A DNA stretch of 64,000 bases from Laguncularia racemosa. Taxonomy: Eukaryota; Streptophyta; Magnoliopsida; Myrtales; Combretaceae. Below, one piece after another: positions 10,966 to 23,423 of this stretch. The stretch lies in the NCBI GenBank assembly GCA_037954665.1, contig JBBMOL010000243.1, positions 336,535 to 400,534 of the forward strand. Direction: 5' to 3'. Positions within the stretch are counted from its first letter, which is position 1; each line of letters opens with the position of its first letter. The position numbers were made by a program, and so were the translations under genes. The notes under the pieces are model-generated. The model was not told the DNA's origin, made no database searches, and worked only from the letters and a program-made list of their open reading frames with translations.

Positions 10966-11655
10966 TAATGTGAACCCTGCTAACCCATGATAAAACCCGA
11001 TGGTCTGGATTCGATAACACCCACAACCTATGGATCTATTAACAACGATAGAAACTGCAACCCGTTTTTTATAGACAAGACAAAAACCTTGGTATAAGTG
11101 ATAACGCTACAATTGATTATGAATGATTGATTGATAAGTTTAGATGAACGCTACGGATTTAAAATCCGATAAGTTCGATAGTTCTATCAAGAACCAAAAG
11201 AGAAAACTCTCTAGTTTGTGAATAATCTTTGTTCAATGTTCTTCCCTTACAATGATTCTATGACGACTATTTATAGTCTCGTAAGAAAAGTAAACAAAAC
11301 AACATAAGAAAACTTAATTCGAATAAAGGATAAACATTATACACTGGTGGCCTAAAATATTACGAAGCTGGCCTATATTTTAGGCAAAGCCTACTTTAAA
11401 GCTGGCAACTTTAGGAAAGTTTTCACTTATCCTTTAATTGCATGTATGTCAGCTACTTAGGGCAGTGACTTACTTTCCAACGCCGGCCATTTAGGCTGGT
11501 AGCCTTCAGTGACTCTGAAGCTATCAGCCTTTGATCACTTCCTCGACTTTCGCCTTCACATTTCGCACTTCAAATTGGGTCATGCTCTTTGATCCAATCT
11601 TCCTAGCTTGTCTTCAATCATCCTTAGACCAATCCTCCTAACATAATCTTCATCA
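10966..11655 (-). repeat. solo LTR S5, diverged relative of the G1 LTR
   Basis: On the minus strand it starts TGATGAAGATTATG and ends near GGTTCACATTA, matching the layout of S1 (TGATGAGATCC...GGTTCATATCA). The block around 11150-11215 matches the reversed G1/S1 U5 block (GAACGCTACGG, TCCGATAAGTT, AAGAACCAAAAGAG). Flanks are CCTTG (10961-10965) and CCCTG (11656-11660), a 5-bp duplication with one change. Joining the flanks puts the T frame back at a canonical MPGLDP site. TATA lies near 11263-11275, with a GGCC/GCCGGCC-rich cluster upstream at 11340-11530. Confidence 0.8.
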
Positions 11656-11660
11656 CCCTG

Positions 11661-13031
11661 GCATATCTTTATATGATCATGCGGACACGTTTAGATATCC
11701 GAATAATAATTGTAACAATTCCCCTCTATGTTCTTCTAACAAACTATTCTTGACCTTAAGGTTTCTAGGGTTTTTATCCATTTCCAAATTTACCTTAACA
11801 ATTGGTTCATCAATGATAACTTTGCCTTACTCAAATTGGTGCTAACTCTCCTAAATCTTATTTGACTTTTCGACATCACCTCTAACGACTAACCTAGTAA
11901 GGTTGAAAGTGATATCGACATTTTCATTGTTTACGGGTGCGAGATACCCTCTATTTTCATTGATTTTGTTGGATATGAAAAATAATAGTGAATAGAAAAG
12001 CAAATAAATAAAAGAGAAAAACTTAGGAAGAGAAGAAGAAATTCAAATCTTTATTCGTGGTGAGAGAAATATTTATTGTCTATTAGGCTAAACTAAATCA
12101 TACTGGAATATTAAAAATGAATTAAATGCTTCTTATGACCTTATCTTTAGTCTAAAGAGACCTATTGCCGTTGATTGGGATTGAAAACCAATTGTCCAAT
12201 TGGCCTTTGTTAATGATGCATTGTCGGCTAAGTAAGTTAGTTAGCTTAGGTAGTTTTGACTATTGAGTATAAGCCAGTGTTAGAAATGTGTTACTAATGT
12301 CTAGAAACTTTAATTGAGCATGATAAAACTCCTCACCTCTTTTCTTCTTCATCTTCTACTTTATCTCCTCAATCTCCCAACGAGTCAATTTGTACCTTAA
12401 ACTAAACATGCCAATCTGTTGTTGAACTAAGAGTGACTCTTCATTTGTGGCTACACACACACCATAAAAAATTTGCAATCCCAGTTCTTCCATCTCTTCG
12501 CTCCCAATATATGGAATGGCAGTTTCTCTGTATATGGTAAAGTCTTATTCCCTTAACACCATCATAACCTGGCCGTTAGACACAAACTTGACCTTTTGGT
12601 GTAGGCTAGAAGGTACAACTCTAGTTGGGTGTATCTAAGGTCACCCTAATAGCAAATTGAAAGAACTTGATATGTCTAGCACTTAGAAAGGAATTATGAA
12701 CCCTTGTGGACCAATTTCAATCTATAATTCAACGTCCCTTAGTATATCTCTCATAGACCCATCGAAGGCTTGGACTATGATCGAGCTTGGCTTTAATTCT
12801 AATACACCTATCCCCAATAGGTTCAGTGTGGGTAATGGACACACATTCAAAGGTGAGCTATTGTCAATTCAGTACTTGAGCCACTGCCATATCCTTGCAT
12901 TTAACTAGAATGAATAACGACATAGTATGTTAGTTACCTTCTTCTCCCGACTCTTCTGGTGAAAAGTCTATTTGATCCATTGCAAAGATAGAATTGATTA
13001 CTAAACCCAATTTTTCAGCTAAAATACCTTC
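11661..13031 (-). pseudogene. T protease end and protease-RT linker
   Basis: On the minus strand the region between D and S5 contains a protease-like stretch near 12900-12620, including a degraded LLGRPWIH-type motif near 12640. It is followed by KVKFVSNGQVMMVLRE and ETAIPYIGSEEMEELGLQ near 12590-12480, then a lysine/glutamate-rich linker and NLEMDKNPRNLKVKN near 11780, running into RT at S5. Numerous stops are present. About 11960-12300 has no recognisable protein and could be a small unidentified insertion or badly decayed linker. Confidence 0.6.
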
Positions 13032-13036
13032 AGGAC

Positions 13037-14045
13037 TGATGTGCCTAAAACCAAGGTCTAAGCACATGCAAATAAACCAAAGGAACAACTTCAATTCACA
13101 AGATCAAAACCAGTTCAAAGGGCACAAAAATTATGTGAACCCTAAATGTAGTAGGTGAACCGATTTCTATATTTCATGAAATGAATATCACAATGATGTA
13201 TTCCTCAATAAAGATCATCAACTATAATTGACAATCATGTGAATAATATACAAGATCAATAAGAACAATTCCGAAATCATCCTTTCCAATAAGACCCAAT
13301 TCACACCATAAGATGAAGCAAAATTTGATGGTAATAACAAATGCTAAGAACCAATCTATTAAGTAGTAATAATTTGATTACAAATGCAATCAAATCTGAC
13401 CAAGAAACTTCCAATTCAATCCTAGATATAACACACTAGAGAAGAAAAGAAATCACAACAAAATGAAATTGATATGACCTACAATTTCAAGTGTTGCACT
13501 CGCCACAATCTCAACTCTCGGGATTGAAATTGATAAGAGAAAATTTGAACTAGGAAACCCTAATTCTCTCACGTTAAAGTGAAGTGTATATTCTGAAAAA
13601 AAATGCCCTCTAAAACCCTACTTTAAGCAAGTATTTATACTTGCTCCCTTTAGGGTTAGAAAGTACACAAAATTACAATTATGCCACTTTTAGGGTAGCC
13701 GGTCCAAATGAGAATTACAAACAAAATGAAAGTGTCCCAAAAGAAATTACAACATAAAATAGTCCATAGAACAATTACAAAGTATAAAATATTATAAATC
13801 TTCACGAGCCAATGCTTCGAAGTGGAAACAATCGCAGCGGGCCTTTGAATGCAAATCTGATGATGTCCCGTGGCCATCAACTAATGTAAGATATGTTAGC
13901 ATCCCATGGAGAAATATTATTGTACCTGTAAGATTATTTCTCAAATACTTATTAGATAAAAAGAAATGAAGTAAAATATGAGCGATTTAGATCATCATCC
14001 AAATCTAGTTCTGAAAGCATATATGATGCCGAAAATTTCACATCA
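13037..14045 (-). repeat. D 3' LTR (left)
   Basis: The plus strand runs from TGATGTGCCTAAAAC to TTTCACATCA. It pairs with 17010-18020 along its length with scattered differences, clearly more diverged than the LTRs of C. It contains a TATA box in a near-perfect 20-bp palindrome at 13626-13645. Confidence 0.92.
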
Positions 14046-14790
14046 TCTCCTGGGCTTCTGAAAGATTTGCCCTCAAATCTAGAGGGTCATTTTTGGAACT
14101 AAACCATAACATCTCTGTTGGCCTACTCTCCCGACTATCAAATGTAGTGAAAGTAGTTCTGATCTATTCTTGAAACTGATGCACCTCAGATGGAGTCATA
14201 GGTGATAGTACTATGTGAAACCCGCCCATACTGAATATGTAGGTGTTCCTAAATCCATCATGTAACACCTACCGATCAAATAACTAAGGTCTACCCAACA
14301 GCAAATGGAATGCATACATAGGAATCACATCACACAGGATCTCATCGTGATATTTCTGCCCAGCAGTCACAAGCACCTTCGCCCTTAGCGTAATATGCAT
14401 ACTGCCCCGATTATCCAACCAATGCAAGTCATAAGGCTAGGATGTGGGCTAGTGGACAAATGTAATTTGTCTACTAGTGTAGCAGATATAACATTTGTGA
14501 AACTACCACTACCAATGATGAGTACACAAAGATTATCTCTGATCCTACAAAAGGTGTGAAATATGTTCTCTCTCTGAATGTCTCAAGCATCAGGAGATAT
14601 GGTTAGAGTCCTACGTAACACATTAATAGGTAGATATTGTTCACCTGTACGCTCCTCGTGTTTCTACAGTCTGGTCATCATAATACTCCTGCAGTGCTAT
14701 AGGTAAATATGTAGGCTCAACCTGTTCCTCGTCAACCTCAACATCTTCCCTACTACCTTCCATAACAGTCATACCCTCTTATTTGGACAT
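14046..14790 (-). pseudogene. D protease and residual pol C-terminal tail
   Basis: On the minus strand, after the gag zinc finger, protease landmarks appear: a degraded FHT...SFTNV region near 14510-14490, HWLDN near 14415, CDVIPMYAFHLLLGR near 14340-14295, then VLHDGFRNTYIFSMGG near 14270-14220. The frame runs almost directly into FSSKNDPLDLRAN close to the LTR (about 14105-14070). That resembles the last residues of chromovirus pol (compare G1 DNLRTNPFQEE at about 47749-47781). So RT, RNase H and integrase are missing between protease and the pol terminus. Several stops and shifts are present. The protease would cut gag. Confidence 0.65.
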
Positions 14791-15931
14791 TATGTTGCCA
14801 TATGCCCAAATCCTATGCATTTAAGGCATTTGATCTGGTGTGTTTTTCCACTGGTAGATCCGGGAACAGTCTGCCTCACATCTGGTGCTATTACCTCTTT
14901 ACCCTTCCTAGTGGGTATATTTTCTCTAGCAGTGTTAGGGGTAGTTTTGTCCACTGCTCTCACTGTCTCACCTACCGCCTTTGTCCCCCTTGATCGACCA
15001 TCAACTGCTATGGGTCTGGTAGTAGTATTAGGCCTACTACTCAGAGCCTTGAACAAGTTGGACCTCCTTTGCCTCTCCACTTTCAAAGCTAACCGAATAG
15101 CCTCATCAAGTGTACTATAGTGCTGTAGCTCAACAACACACACTATCTCATATTTCAAACCTGAGATGAAGCGTACTAGGGTTTTTTCTGGAGGTTCGAT
15201 TGACCTACATCTAATCATGAGGGTTTCAAATTCTTGCACATAATCATCTACTGTCTTACCTCCTTGCCTCAAAGTCTGCAGTCGCATAAACAGTTCCTGT
15301 TTATAGTGCTCAGGAATAAATCTTTTTCTCAACACCCTTTTCATATCCCTCCATGTCTGAATCTCAGCTTCCCTATCCCTACGCCTGCTGATAATCAAAT
15401 TCTTCCACCATAGTGCAGCATATCCTGTAAACTCGATAGCAGCCAATCGGACTCTAGTACTATCATTGATCTCATAACATTCAAAGAGACCCTCAACCTT
15501 GTCCTCCTAATCCAAATAATCATCAGCTGATCCCTTGCCGTCATAAGAAGGCATCTGTAGCTTCACATACTCCAATCCTCGAGGAGGCCTAAAATCCCTA
15601 TTTTGATATGGATTAGCCCCAAAGTTGTCATCCCTTTCTTCCTATAAGGATGATGATCCCCTTCCATCCTTCTATTTAAATTTCCATCTCCCACTACTCT
15701 GTCTCTTTAAAGGTTTTATGGAGCTACCCGAGGTGGTGCTTGAAAGTTCACCACTGGTGGTTGTAGTAATATCATCCTATTAATCCTAGTTACCAAAGTA
15801 GCAACTATGGTAGTAAGATCCTGGAGCTATTCTTCCAAAGTCCTCTTACCTGCAATATTATAACCCTAATGTCCACCAACCTAGCTATTGGCTTCATTGC
15901 TAATTCCCCCATTTACACTTTCATTGGACAT
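14790..15931 (-). pseudogene. D gag with CCHC zinc knuckle
   Basis: The likely start is the ATG at 15931 (MSNESVNG). The N-terminal third is stop-rich. From about 15590 the frame gives PPRGLEYVKLQMP, then a TAG near 15508 where Trp is usual, and is open from 15446. The capsid-like core includes TGYAALWWKNLI, KRFIPEHYKQELFMRLQTLRQG and FISGLKYEIVCVVELQ. A basic linker follows and a zinc knuckle CLKCIGFGHMAT begins near 14830. Gag would assemble virus-like particles and bind element RNA. The core resembles G1 gag (MKKRFVPAYY, LAGLNREMQNVVELQHY), suggesting shared ancestry. This copy is nearly intact across the core. Confidence 0.82.
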
Positions 15932-17009
15932 GTTGTGATTTAAGAAGCAATCCCACAAACTTCAACACACTCCTTCAATAACACCAACCCACACGTTTAA
16001 CAACCACAATAATGCAATAGCTCACGATTCAAAAAATAAAAATAAAAAATTATAGGCACAAGGAAATAATTTAGTACTCCAAGTAAAGTTTAATAAATAA
16101 TGTACACACACAACTACTTTTAAGTAGTTAGAACTAAATTCAACTACAAGTGGTTAAGTAACTAGTCAATTACTTTCACACTTTAATGATTAGTTTGAAC
16201 TCAAATTCTACTATTCAAACCTTCCTTTTCTTGCCTTGATTCCACACTACAAATAGCCACAATGTGCAGCACCTCAACAAATACAAAATAATCAAATCCA
16301 CTGCCACACTACTCTTCTTTTACTCACGGTTCCACACCAATCACACCTCCAACAACAATTGTCTATACTATACACACCAAAACGTACGCCAAATGCACAT
16401 ACCCTTCACTAAATTTACAAAAACACAACTCTACACACACACTTCTTCAAGTCACGGTGCACTTTTCCACCTCCACACAAGTTAAGAAACCTCAATTTTC
16501 AATAATCAAGGTAGCTCAAATTCAAATTCAAATTGAGTTCAATAATTGCTCTATTCCATAAATGGTAAGGAGCCACTTTCAAATTCAAATGAACACACAA
16601 TTACTTAATTACTTAATGTGTGTTTTGAAATTCAAATTGCTTCCTTAACTCACACCTCAATTATGAAAATTCAAGTTTGAAAATCACAAATGTTACTCCT
16701 TACTTCCGAAAATTCAATAAGACAATTCACACTTCTTCAATTGATCACAAAGGATCAACACACTTTTCTCTTCACGTTTCACTTCAAAGATACTTCACAT
16801 TCACGGTCAAGTCTCAAAGAATCCACGAATGTTACAAATCTCCAAGTGTACAATAACTAAACAACAAGATAATACTTCAACAACACAAGGAATAAAACCG
16901 CAACTCCACTTCACAATTCAAATCAATGTGATAATTCAATAACCCCTAATTTCTGAATTCCAAATTACAAAATCCCTTCTCTTAAACCTCAATCTCTTGT
17001 ACCAAAAGA
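15932..17009 (-). other. D leader between PBS and gag
   Basis: About 1.08 kb without a credible protein. It is AT-rich with many repeated ATTCAAATT words at 16500-16700 and CAC-rich stretches at 16340-16450. The right end next to the LTR holds the degenerate PBS. Confidence 0.5.
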
Positions 17010-18020
17010 TGATGTGCCTAAAACTAAGGTCTAAGCACTTACAAATGAACCAAAGGAACAACTTCAATTCACAAGATCAAAACCAGTTCAAAGGGCACAA
17101 AAATTATTTGAAACCTAAATGTAGTAGGTAAACCGATTGCTATATTTCATGAAATGAATATCACAATGATGTATTCCTCAATGAAGATCATAAAATATAT
17201 ACTTGACAATCACGTGAATAATACACAAGATCAACAAGAACAATTCCGAAATCATCCTTTCCAACAAGACCCAATTCACGCCATAAGATGAAGCAAAATT
17301 TGATGGTAATAACAAATGCTAAGAAACAATCTATTAAGTAGTAATAATTTGATTGCAAATGCAATCAAATCTGACCAAGGATCTCCCAATTCAACCCTAG
17401 ATATTACACACTAGAGAAGAAAAGAAATCACAACAAAATGAAATTGATAAGACTTACAATTTCAAGTGTTGCACTCACCACAATCTCAACTCTTGGGATT
17501 GAAATTGATAAGAGGAAATTTGAACTAGGAAACCCTAATTCTCTCACGTTAAAGTGAAGTGTATATTATGAAAAAATGGCCTCTAAAACCCTACTTTAAG
17601 CAAGTATTTATACTTGCTCCCTTTAGGGTTAGAAAGTACACAAAATTACAATTATGCTACTTTTAGGGTAGCCGGTCCAAATGAGAATTACAAACAAAAT
17701 GAAAGTGTCCCAAAAGAAATTACAACATAAAATAGTCCATAGAACAATTACAAAGTACAAAATATTATAATTCTTCACGAGCCAATGCTTCGAAGTGGAA
17801 ACAATCACAGTAGGGCTTTTGAATGCAAAACTGATGATGTCCCATAGCCATCAACTAATGTAGGACATGTTGGCATCCTATGGAGAAATATTATTGTACC
17901 TATAAGATTATTTCTCAAATACTTATTAGATAAAAAGAAATGAAGTAAAATATTAGCGATTTGGATCATCATCCAAATTTAGTTTTGAAAGCATATACGG
18001 TGCTAGAAAATTTCCCATCA
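17010..18020 (-). repeat. D 5' LTR (right)
   Basis: Same LTR as 13037-14045, from TGATGTGCCTAAAACT to TTTCCCATCA. The palindromic TATA region is at 17599-17618. The bases before it (CTTGTACCAAAAGA) reverse to TCTTTTGGTACAAGAG, a weak match to an initiator tRNA-Met PBS. Confidence 0.92.
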
Positions 18021-18025
18021 GGGAC

Positions 18026-18749
18026 CTTGACTTTGTAAAGTAATTTCACAAGTGCCTCATGATGCAAATCAAAGGATGAAAGAAGGCCCATCAAGGAGAT
18101 TTGAGTAGGGACCTTAGCCAGTTGATTCATGATCTTGTATTCGCTGGCCTTTATGATCTTCTTAAGGGGATTTTGATCCTTTACCTCTCCTCTATCATCA
18201 AGCCCTAGGCTTCCTTAGGGGCAGTTCCATAGTAGTCTTCCTCTTGATTTTCTTAATCGAATCATATACTTTTACTGAGTAGGTCAGTCCTTCTATCATC
18301 GGGGGTTCCTGTGTAGTCTGATTCATAGCTTGGTAATTTAGTGGTGCAACTTTATAATTCTCTAGCGGCATTAGAATGTTGAACACAAACTTCTTGGTCT
18401 GGATGGTAATTGTCCCCAGCTCTTGCTTGGGGCATTCAAAGGTGAATGACTTGGGCTCAATTCCCACCACACCTACTATTTCCTCAAATTTCGTTTTCTG
18501 ACCTTTAGGGTTATCCTCTTCCTTGAATTCCAAGTCCCATCCTGTGGGTGGTGCATCTGTGTAGACTTTTGGCATAAATGAATAGTCTACCAAGTATTTA
18601 GATGTCCTAAATGGCTCTCCCAATGTGTCGATGGTGGGATCGCCCGCTAAATACCTCCTTCTCAACTCCTTTTATGTACAATTTTTCCTTGGCTTAAGGT
18701 TTATCATTGCATGAATATCCTCTTTCTTCACTTTCCCTTCTACGAGTAA
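18026..18749 (-). pseudogene. T gag-protease intermediate region
   Basis: An open frame at 18665-18198 reads GEPFRTSKYLVDYSF, a Trp-Asp-containing acidic segment, then FVFNILMPLENYKVAPLNYQ and EGLTYSVKVYD. The plus-strand fragment U (53860-54245) encodes a clearly related stretch, so this is a conserved Tat-lineage segment between the gag zinc finger and protease. Function unknown. It is cut by D on the left and ends in a stop near 18198. Confidence 0.65.
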
Positions 18750-20879
18750 TTAGTGAATTGCAGGTTTGGTTCTAGTACGATCTCTGAGGTTTCTTATATC
18801 CTGTAAGTGACCTTTTTGCTTTAAGTTCCATGCTATCTGTTCTAATGTGATGGGGAGATCATCTAAATCTATCCTTGGTCCACATTCTTTAGCAATGATC
18901 ACATTGACAAAGGCCCTATGGCTTAGCAAGGGATTGTTATTGACATTAGGTGCTAGAGCTTCTATAAAGTCTAACTGAACCAATTTAGCATCTATGAGAT
19001 CTTGTATCTTGTTTCTCAACCTCCAACAATTATATGTAGAGTGTCCTTCTTTCCCTAAATGATACTCACAATAAAGGTTGGGGTTGTAATCTTTGGGTCT
19101 ATAGTTATTAAGAGGTACCTTGAAATTCAACAGATTCTCATTATGGAGACGGTAGAGAACTTAACTCAAAGGGATAGGGATTTTGGTGAACTGCCTTCTT
19201 CGCTGGCATCGGTCTGGGTCTTGCTCAAGGGTATTCTGATTCATCTAGATGGTTACTTGTAGCATTGGCCTAAGATGATCCCCTATGGCTACCATATCGA
19301 TGATTGTTTTCTAACCCTTGCTAACTAGCCTCGGGTGTGTAACTTTCTTTTCTCCCTCTTTCAGAATGGGGAGCCTTCTAGAGGAGATTGCATTCTCGAT
19401 GTGGCATCTTACCTCTACTATCTCGACTAAACTTGCGGCAACATGCCCCACTAAATGCTGGTAGTAAGGCTTGCCTAAGGTGTTGACGAACATGTAAGTT
19501 AGATCCTTCTCTAGTAAAGGGGTAGTTATCCTAGCAACAACACCCCTCCACTATTGTGCATATTCTTTAAAAGACTCATTGCTCTTCTTTCTTATGCTAT
19601 TCAGGTCCTAAACGAATGGAGCTGATTCAACATTAAAATTGTACTGGATATAGAAAACCTTTGCCAATTTATCCTATGTGTCTATCTCATTCAGATCCAG
19701 CTGGGTATACCACACTAGAGCTGGCTTAGTCAGACTGTCCTGAAAGGTCTGCACCATCAGTCGCTTATACTTGGTATATTTAGCTATCTTTCTAATATAG
19801 AGTCTGGCATGGAGTTTTGAGCAGCTTGTACCATCATACTTTTCAAAATCCGAAATCTTAAACTTATCTGATGTGCCTTGGATCTAAATGCAAGAACACA
19901 AAGCCAATTGAAGAATTAACCCAACCAAGTCCACAAAAATGGCGTGATACCAATAATCACGTTAACCCTAATTGCATGAATTAAGTTGCTATAATGCCAA
20001 ATTATGATGAAGATCACTTGCAATTGTAAGATATATAAAGTATAACATAACAATGAATCGAATTCCAATCAAATTAGGCATGAACCAAATCTGAAAAATT
20101 GGAACCCTAAATCCCATTAACAAGAACAAAGTAACATAACCAATTACAACTAGATATGACACACTAGAAATAATTGGAAGCAACTTAAGAAATATTGATA
20201 TAACTTATAATAGTTCTTAAGTCAACTTACCACAATTTCAATTGAAATTGATAAGAGAATAGGATGCGTGGGGATGAACTCTCTAAGGCATAAATGGGCA
20301 TATTTTCTAATGATAAAAAAGTCCCCTCTAAAACCTACTTAGCAAGTATTTATACTTGCTCCAATTAGGGTAAAAACAACAAAAACCAAATTACAAATAA
20401 AAACAACAAATGATCAGTTCTTAAGCAGCAAAAGAAAATTACAAAATAAATCTTCAAAATGGCCGGTTCTTCACTTCCATGGAACACATGTGGACCGATT
20501 AACGTGAGTCCATGAATGACCCGCAAGTGATCCTTAATGAATTTTATTCGCCATCCTGTAAAAAGTCGGTAAATTTACTTACTACAATGCAAAGACAAAT
20601 TATTATTAGATAAACAAGACAACATGTGGATATCTAAGCTCATGTATCCAATTTGATTTCCCCACTGCTAGAACCATAGGTTTGATTCCCATCATTATCG
20701 AGGAACTCCTCATCTTCATAAATGGGCAAATTAATTAGATCAATCCGCTTGAATCCATCAGTTTCCTTAAAGACTCTCATCTTCTCGTGGAACTTTTAGA
20801 GTAGCTTCTTTTCCATATCTCACTGCTTTTCCTCAAACTCCCTCCTTAAACTTTCACCACCATCATTCCTTCGACTCAT
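18750..20879 (-). pseudogene. T gag, split by solo LTR S3
   Basis: The start ATG is at 20879 on the minus strand (MSRRNDGG, then a charged coil to about 20700). S3 intervenes at 19869-20694. After it the frame reads FKISDFEKYDGTS near 19860-19820 and RKIAKYTKYKRLMVQTF, as in Tat/Ogre capsids. A zinc-binding motif CEYHLGKEGHSTYNC lies near 19065-19020, followed by WRLRNKIQDLID. Stops occur in both parts. Gag would form the particle, and the C..H..GH..C knuckle would bind RNA. Confidence 0.75.
19869..20694 (-). repeat. solo LTR S3, related to the D/E LTRs
   Basis: The plus strand runs from TGATGTGCCTTGG to TTGATTCCCATCA and is flanked by perfect duplications TTATC (19864-19868 and 20695-20699). 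End motifs match the D/E LTRs in reverse (TGATGGGAA...GGCACATCA). A palindromic TATA is at 20341-20360. It splits T gag near its N-terminus. S4 at 52165-52997 is its closest relative in the window. Confidence 0.92.
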
Positions 20880-21469
20880 CCCTAGGGTTTGAATTGAAAG
20901 TCTACTGAGGTTCGATTTGATCTTCTTAGATTGCTTTGTTAGTATGGATTCGATTAATGGTGTATGTTAGGGTCTCGATTTACTTGGTTAGTTGTAGCTT
21001 AGTCTATTTGAGAGCTATAATTCTCTGATTAGGGTTGCCATTATCAGTGTTTCTAGCCATTCTAGCTCTTGAGTGAGTGATAATTGGGCTTTTAAGAAGG
21101 CCTACTTGCTTAGGAGCTATCTTTGAAATCTGTAACATGATCCAAATCTATTAAGTTCATTTAAATCAAAGATTTCGTTTTCCTTTCTTGCTCGCATTTT
21201 TTATCATTATTATTTTTATTTTTTTTTATTTATTATCATTTTACATAAGGATGTATATAAGTACAATGCATGGCAGTGATGAATAAGTACTATAACAAAT
21301 CACAATTGAATAGTAATGTGGCACATAATTTGACTCATAAAATTGCAATTTCTTATTAATTTTCAAATAAATACATGACCTAAAACTCTATCTAAAAAGA
21401 AAGTAAACCAGTAAACTCTTTCTTTATTACTACTACTACTTATTTTTTCTCCTATATTAGCTTAGTTAA
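20880..21469 (-). other. spacer between T ORF1 and gag
   Basis: About 590 bp of AT-rich sequence, including T/A-rich runs near 21200-21240. I see no protein motif. It fits the noncoding gap between ORF1 and gag in Ogre-like elements. Confidence 0.4.
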
Positions 21470-21821
21470 GCTGCTTTTGCATCTTCCATTAGTTGCCGAA
21501 TCCATTCATCTTTTTCCTTCAATTGGTCTCTTAAGTACTAGATAACCTTTTGAGACTGTCCATGCTTCCTCTTCTAATAATCCACAGCCTTCTTCCATTT
21601 TTGGTATAGGACCTTTACCTTTGCTCGTATAGTGGCTTTGTACCCCTCCTCTTTTGGTGTCAGATTCTATAATTCTGGCTCATGCTTGAAGACATCGAGA
21701 GACTCGTATTATGCTTGACCAGTGTTCTTTATAAATCACTGATGAACTCCCAAGTAGCCGTATAGGCCCCAATCCTCCCTTCGAGCTCACCCAAGTCTAC
21801 TATTTTCTTCACCTCCCTAAG
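21470..21821 (-). pseudogene. T ORF1 C-terminal remnant
   Basis: On the minus strand, frames here give charged, heptad-like peptides (VDLGELEGRIGAY near 21800-21760, then Lys/Glu/Leu-rich runs) with many stops. By position, upstream of gag and severed by element A at 21827, it fits the coiled-coil end of Ogre ORF1, whose start is at 49631. Assignment is by context; sequence support is weak. Confidence 0.35.
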
Positions 21822-21826
21822 CTCCC

Positions 21827-23386
21827 TGATCCACGCAAAAAGAGATATAAAATAAGCGTGAATAAATACCGGCAAGTGTACCGGATCGGATCAAGTAATA
21901 TAGTGAGAGAAGAGTGTCGAACTACGAAGATTGATTAAGTAATAGACCTATATCAATTTCTACTATTATTTAGGCAATGATATTTAATGAGATCAAATGT
22001 GAATGAATTATGCTAAATGCTTAAAAAGAGAATTGTGTTTGAAAAAGGATGAATTGATGGTGGGAAATTAGAATCCACCTTAATTCTACTAATCATATTG
22101 CCTTCATATTATAATAACTCATAACTATATGGGTTTTCACAGGAAATTGACAAAACCTTAATCCCTTTTCAAGTTTTAAAGTAACATTACCCCAATTTAA
22201 TTTAATAGCTCCCGCTAATTAAAATCAATGGAGGATTCTAATTTACAATCATAAATTTCCCAATTATATGATTGCCTAATATCTTTAAAATAATTTCTCC
22301 TAATCCCTTAGTGAAAAATTTAATAAAAATATTGCATGAAACACTTATGTCAATTTCTAATAAAATTCAATAACGCTGCTTCCGCATGAATTATTAAATC
22401 TTACTTAGGAATTCCTGATAAAACCTAAATTTCTCTTTCGAGTCATTTACATTCCTATGCATTGATTTCAATTACAAAATACAATTCATAGCAGGACTTC
22501 TTATATGAAAATTCGTATATCTATATGTCCTATAACATGAATACAATGATCATTTTAGTTTGAATTATGGCTTCATCATGTTTCCCACAAGGATGATTTA
22601 GAACATTATGGTATGAATTGCATAAAAACAATTGAAATAACTAGGTGCAATGGAATTCATATTGAATAACAAGAATAAACTAATAATTGGCATAAAAGAA
22701 AATAAAGTAAATGAAACAAGTGCTATAATCCTCAAGAGTTGTAGAACTTCAATCTTCCAAAATGATTCCTAGAATTCTTCAATTGAGAGCAAACTTCAGC
22801 AAAATAATATTCTTTCTTCAAACTAAAATTTGAAATAACATGAAATGTAAAAGAATTAAAGAGAATATAAAATCCTAAAGATCCTAAGGGAATTCTAATG
22901 ATTCAAAAGGAAAACAAAGGATGATAACAAGGATGCTAAAACAAAGGATGATCACAAGGTTCACACAAGGGGCCTATTTATAGATCTAAAGAGGAGGAGG
23001 ATAAGGTTGATCTGATGAGGAATTGAGTCAGCAAATTAATTAAGATACGATTTTGGAGAGATTTTTGCAATGGATATCCGAGGACCAATGTAGGCCGGCG
23101 ACTTTGATGCCTTATGAGGCCGGTTTAATGTAGGCCGGCTCAAGGTCGACGGCCTTTGATAGTAGGCCGGCCTAAGGCCGGTGGCCTTCAATGCAATCCT
23201 CCGCTCGCTTCTTCAATTTTGTGAAAAACTCCTTCAATTAACTTGTAATTTACTTTTGGGTCCTCAAAACCTGAATTTTCACAATAAACCCCATTAAATA
23301 TCATTTCTTTATATTCTCTTATAATATTGACATAAATTTAATATAAATCCAAAAGAAAATATAAGTATAATGTGATCTTATTAACA
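21827..23386 (-). repeat. A 3' LTR (left)
   Basis: The plus strand starts TGATCCACGCAAAAAG and ends CTTATTAACA, directly before the PPT. 1560 bp. A reverse-strand TATA lies near 22974-22984, with a cluster of GGCCGGC/CAAGGCCGG words at 23090-23190 upstream of it. It matches 30142-31652. Confidence 0.92.
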
Positions 23387-23423
23387 TCCCCACACTTGAA
23401 CTTTTGCTTGTCCTCAAGCAAAA
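23387..23423 (-). promoter_or_regulatory. A PPT module 1: PPT plus 9-bp hairpin
   Basis: The plus strand has TCCCCACACTTGAAC against the LTR (the PPT in sense is AAGTGTGGGGA). Then a perfect stem TTTTGCTTG (23402-23410) / CAAGCAAAA (23415-23423) with loop TCCT (AGGA in sense RNA). Spacer from PPT to stem is about 4 nt. The PPT should prime plus-strand DNA. Confidence 0.8.

Larger units (their letters stand above)
13037..18020 (-). mobile_element. element D: gag-protease-only gypsy element
   Basis: Two LTRs of about 1010 bp flank about 2.96 kb. The flanking 5-mers are AGGAC (13032-13036) and GGGAC (18021-18025), a duplication with one substitution. On the minus strand the order is LTR, degenerate PBS, leader, gag (from 15931), zinc finger, protease, a short tail resembling the pol C-terminus, PPT, LTR. 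RT, RNase H and integrase are absent. Element E has the same junctions, so this is a family trait and not a private deletion. The gag resembles that of G1, which makes a CRM-like partner plausible. The host is the T gag-protease region. Confidence 0.9.

Noticed and set aside
12696..12908. 70-residue plus-strand ORF
   Set aside because: Antisense to the T protease region, whose minus-strand frames carry recognisable motifs.
21900..23300. Host gene leader or intron sequence
   Set aside because: Repeated almost exactly at 30200-31650 and flanked by PBS and PPT, so it is the A LTR.
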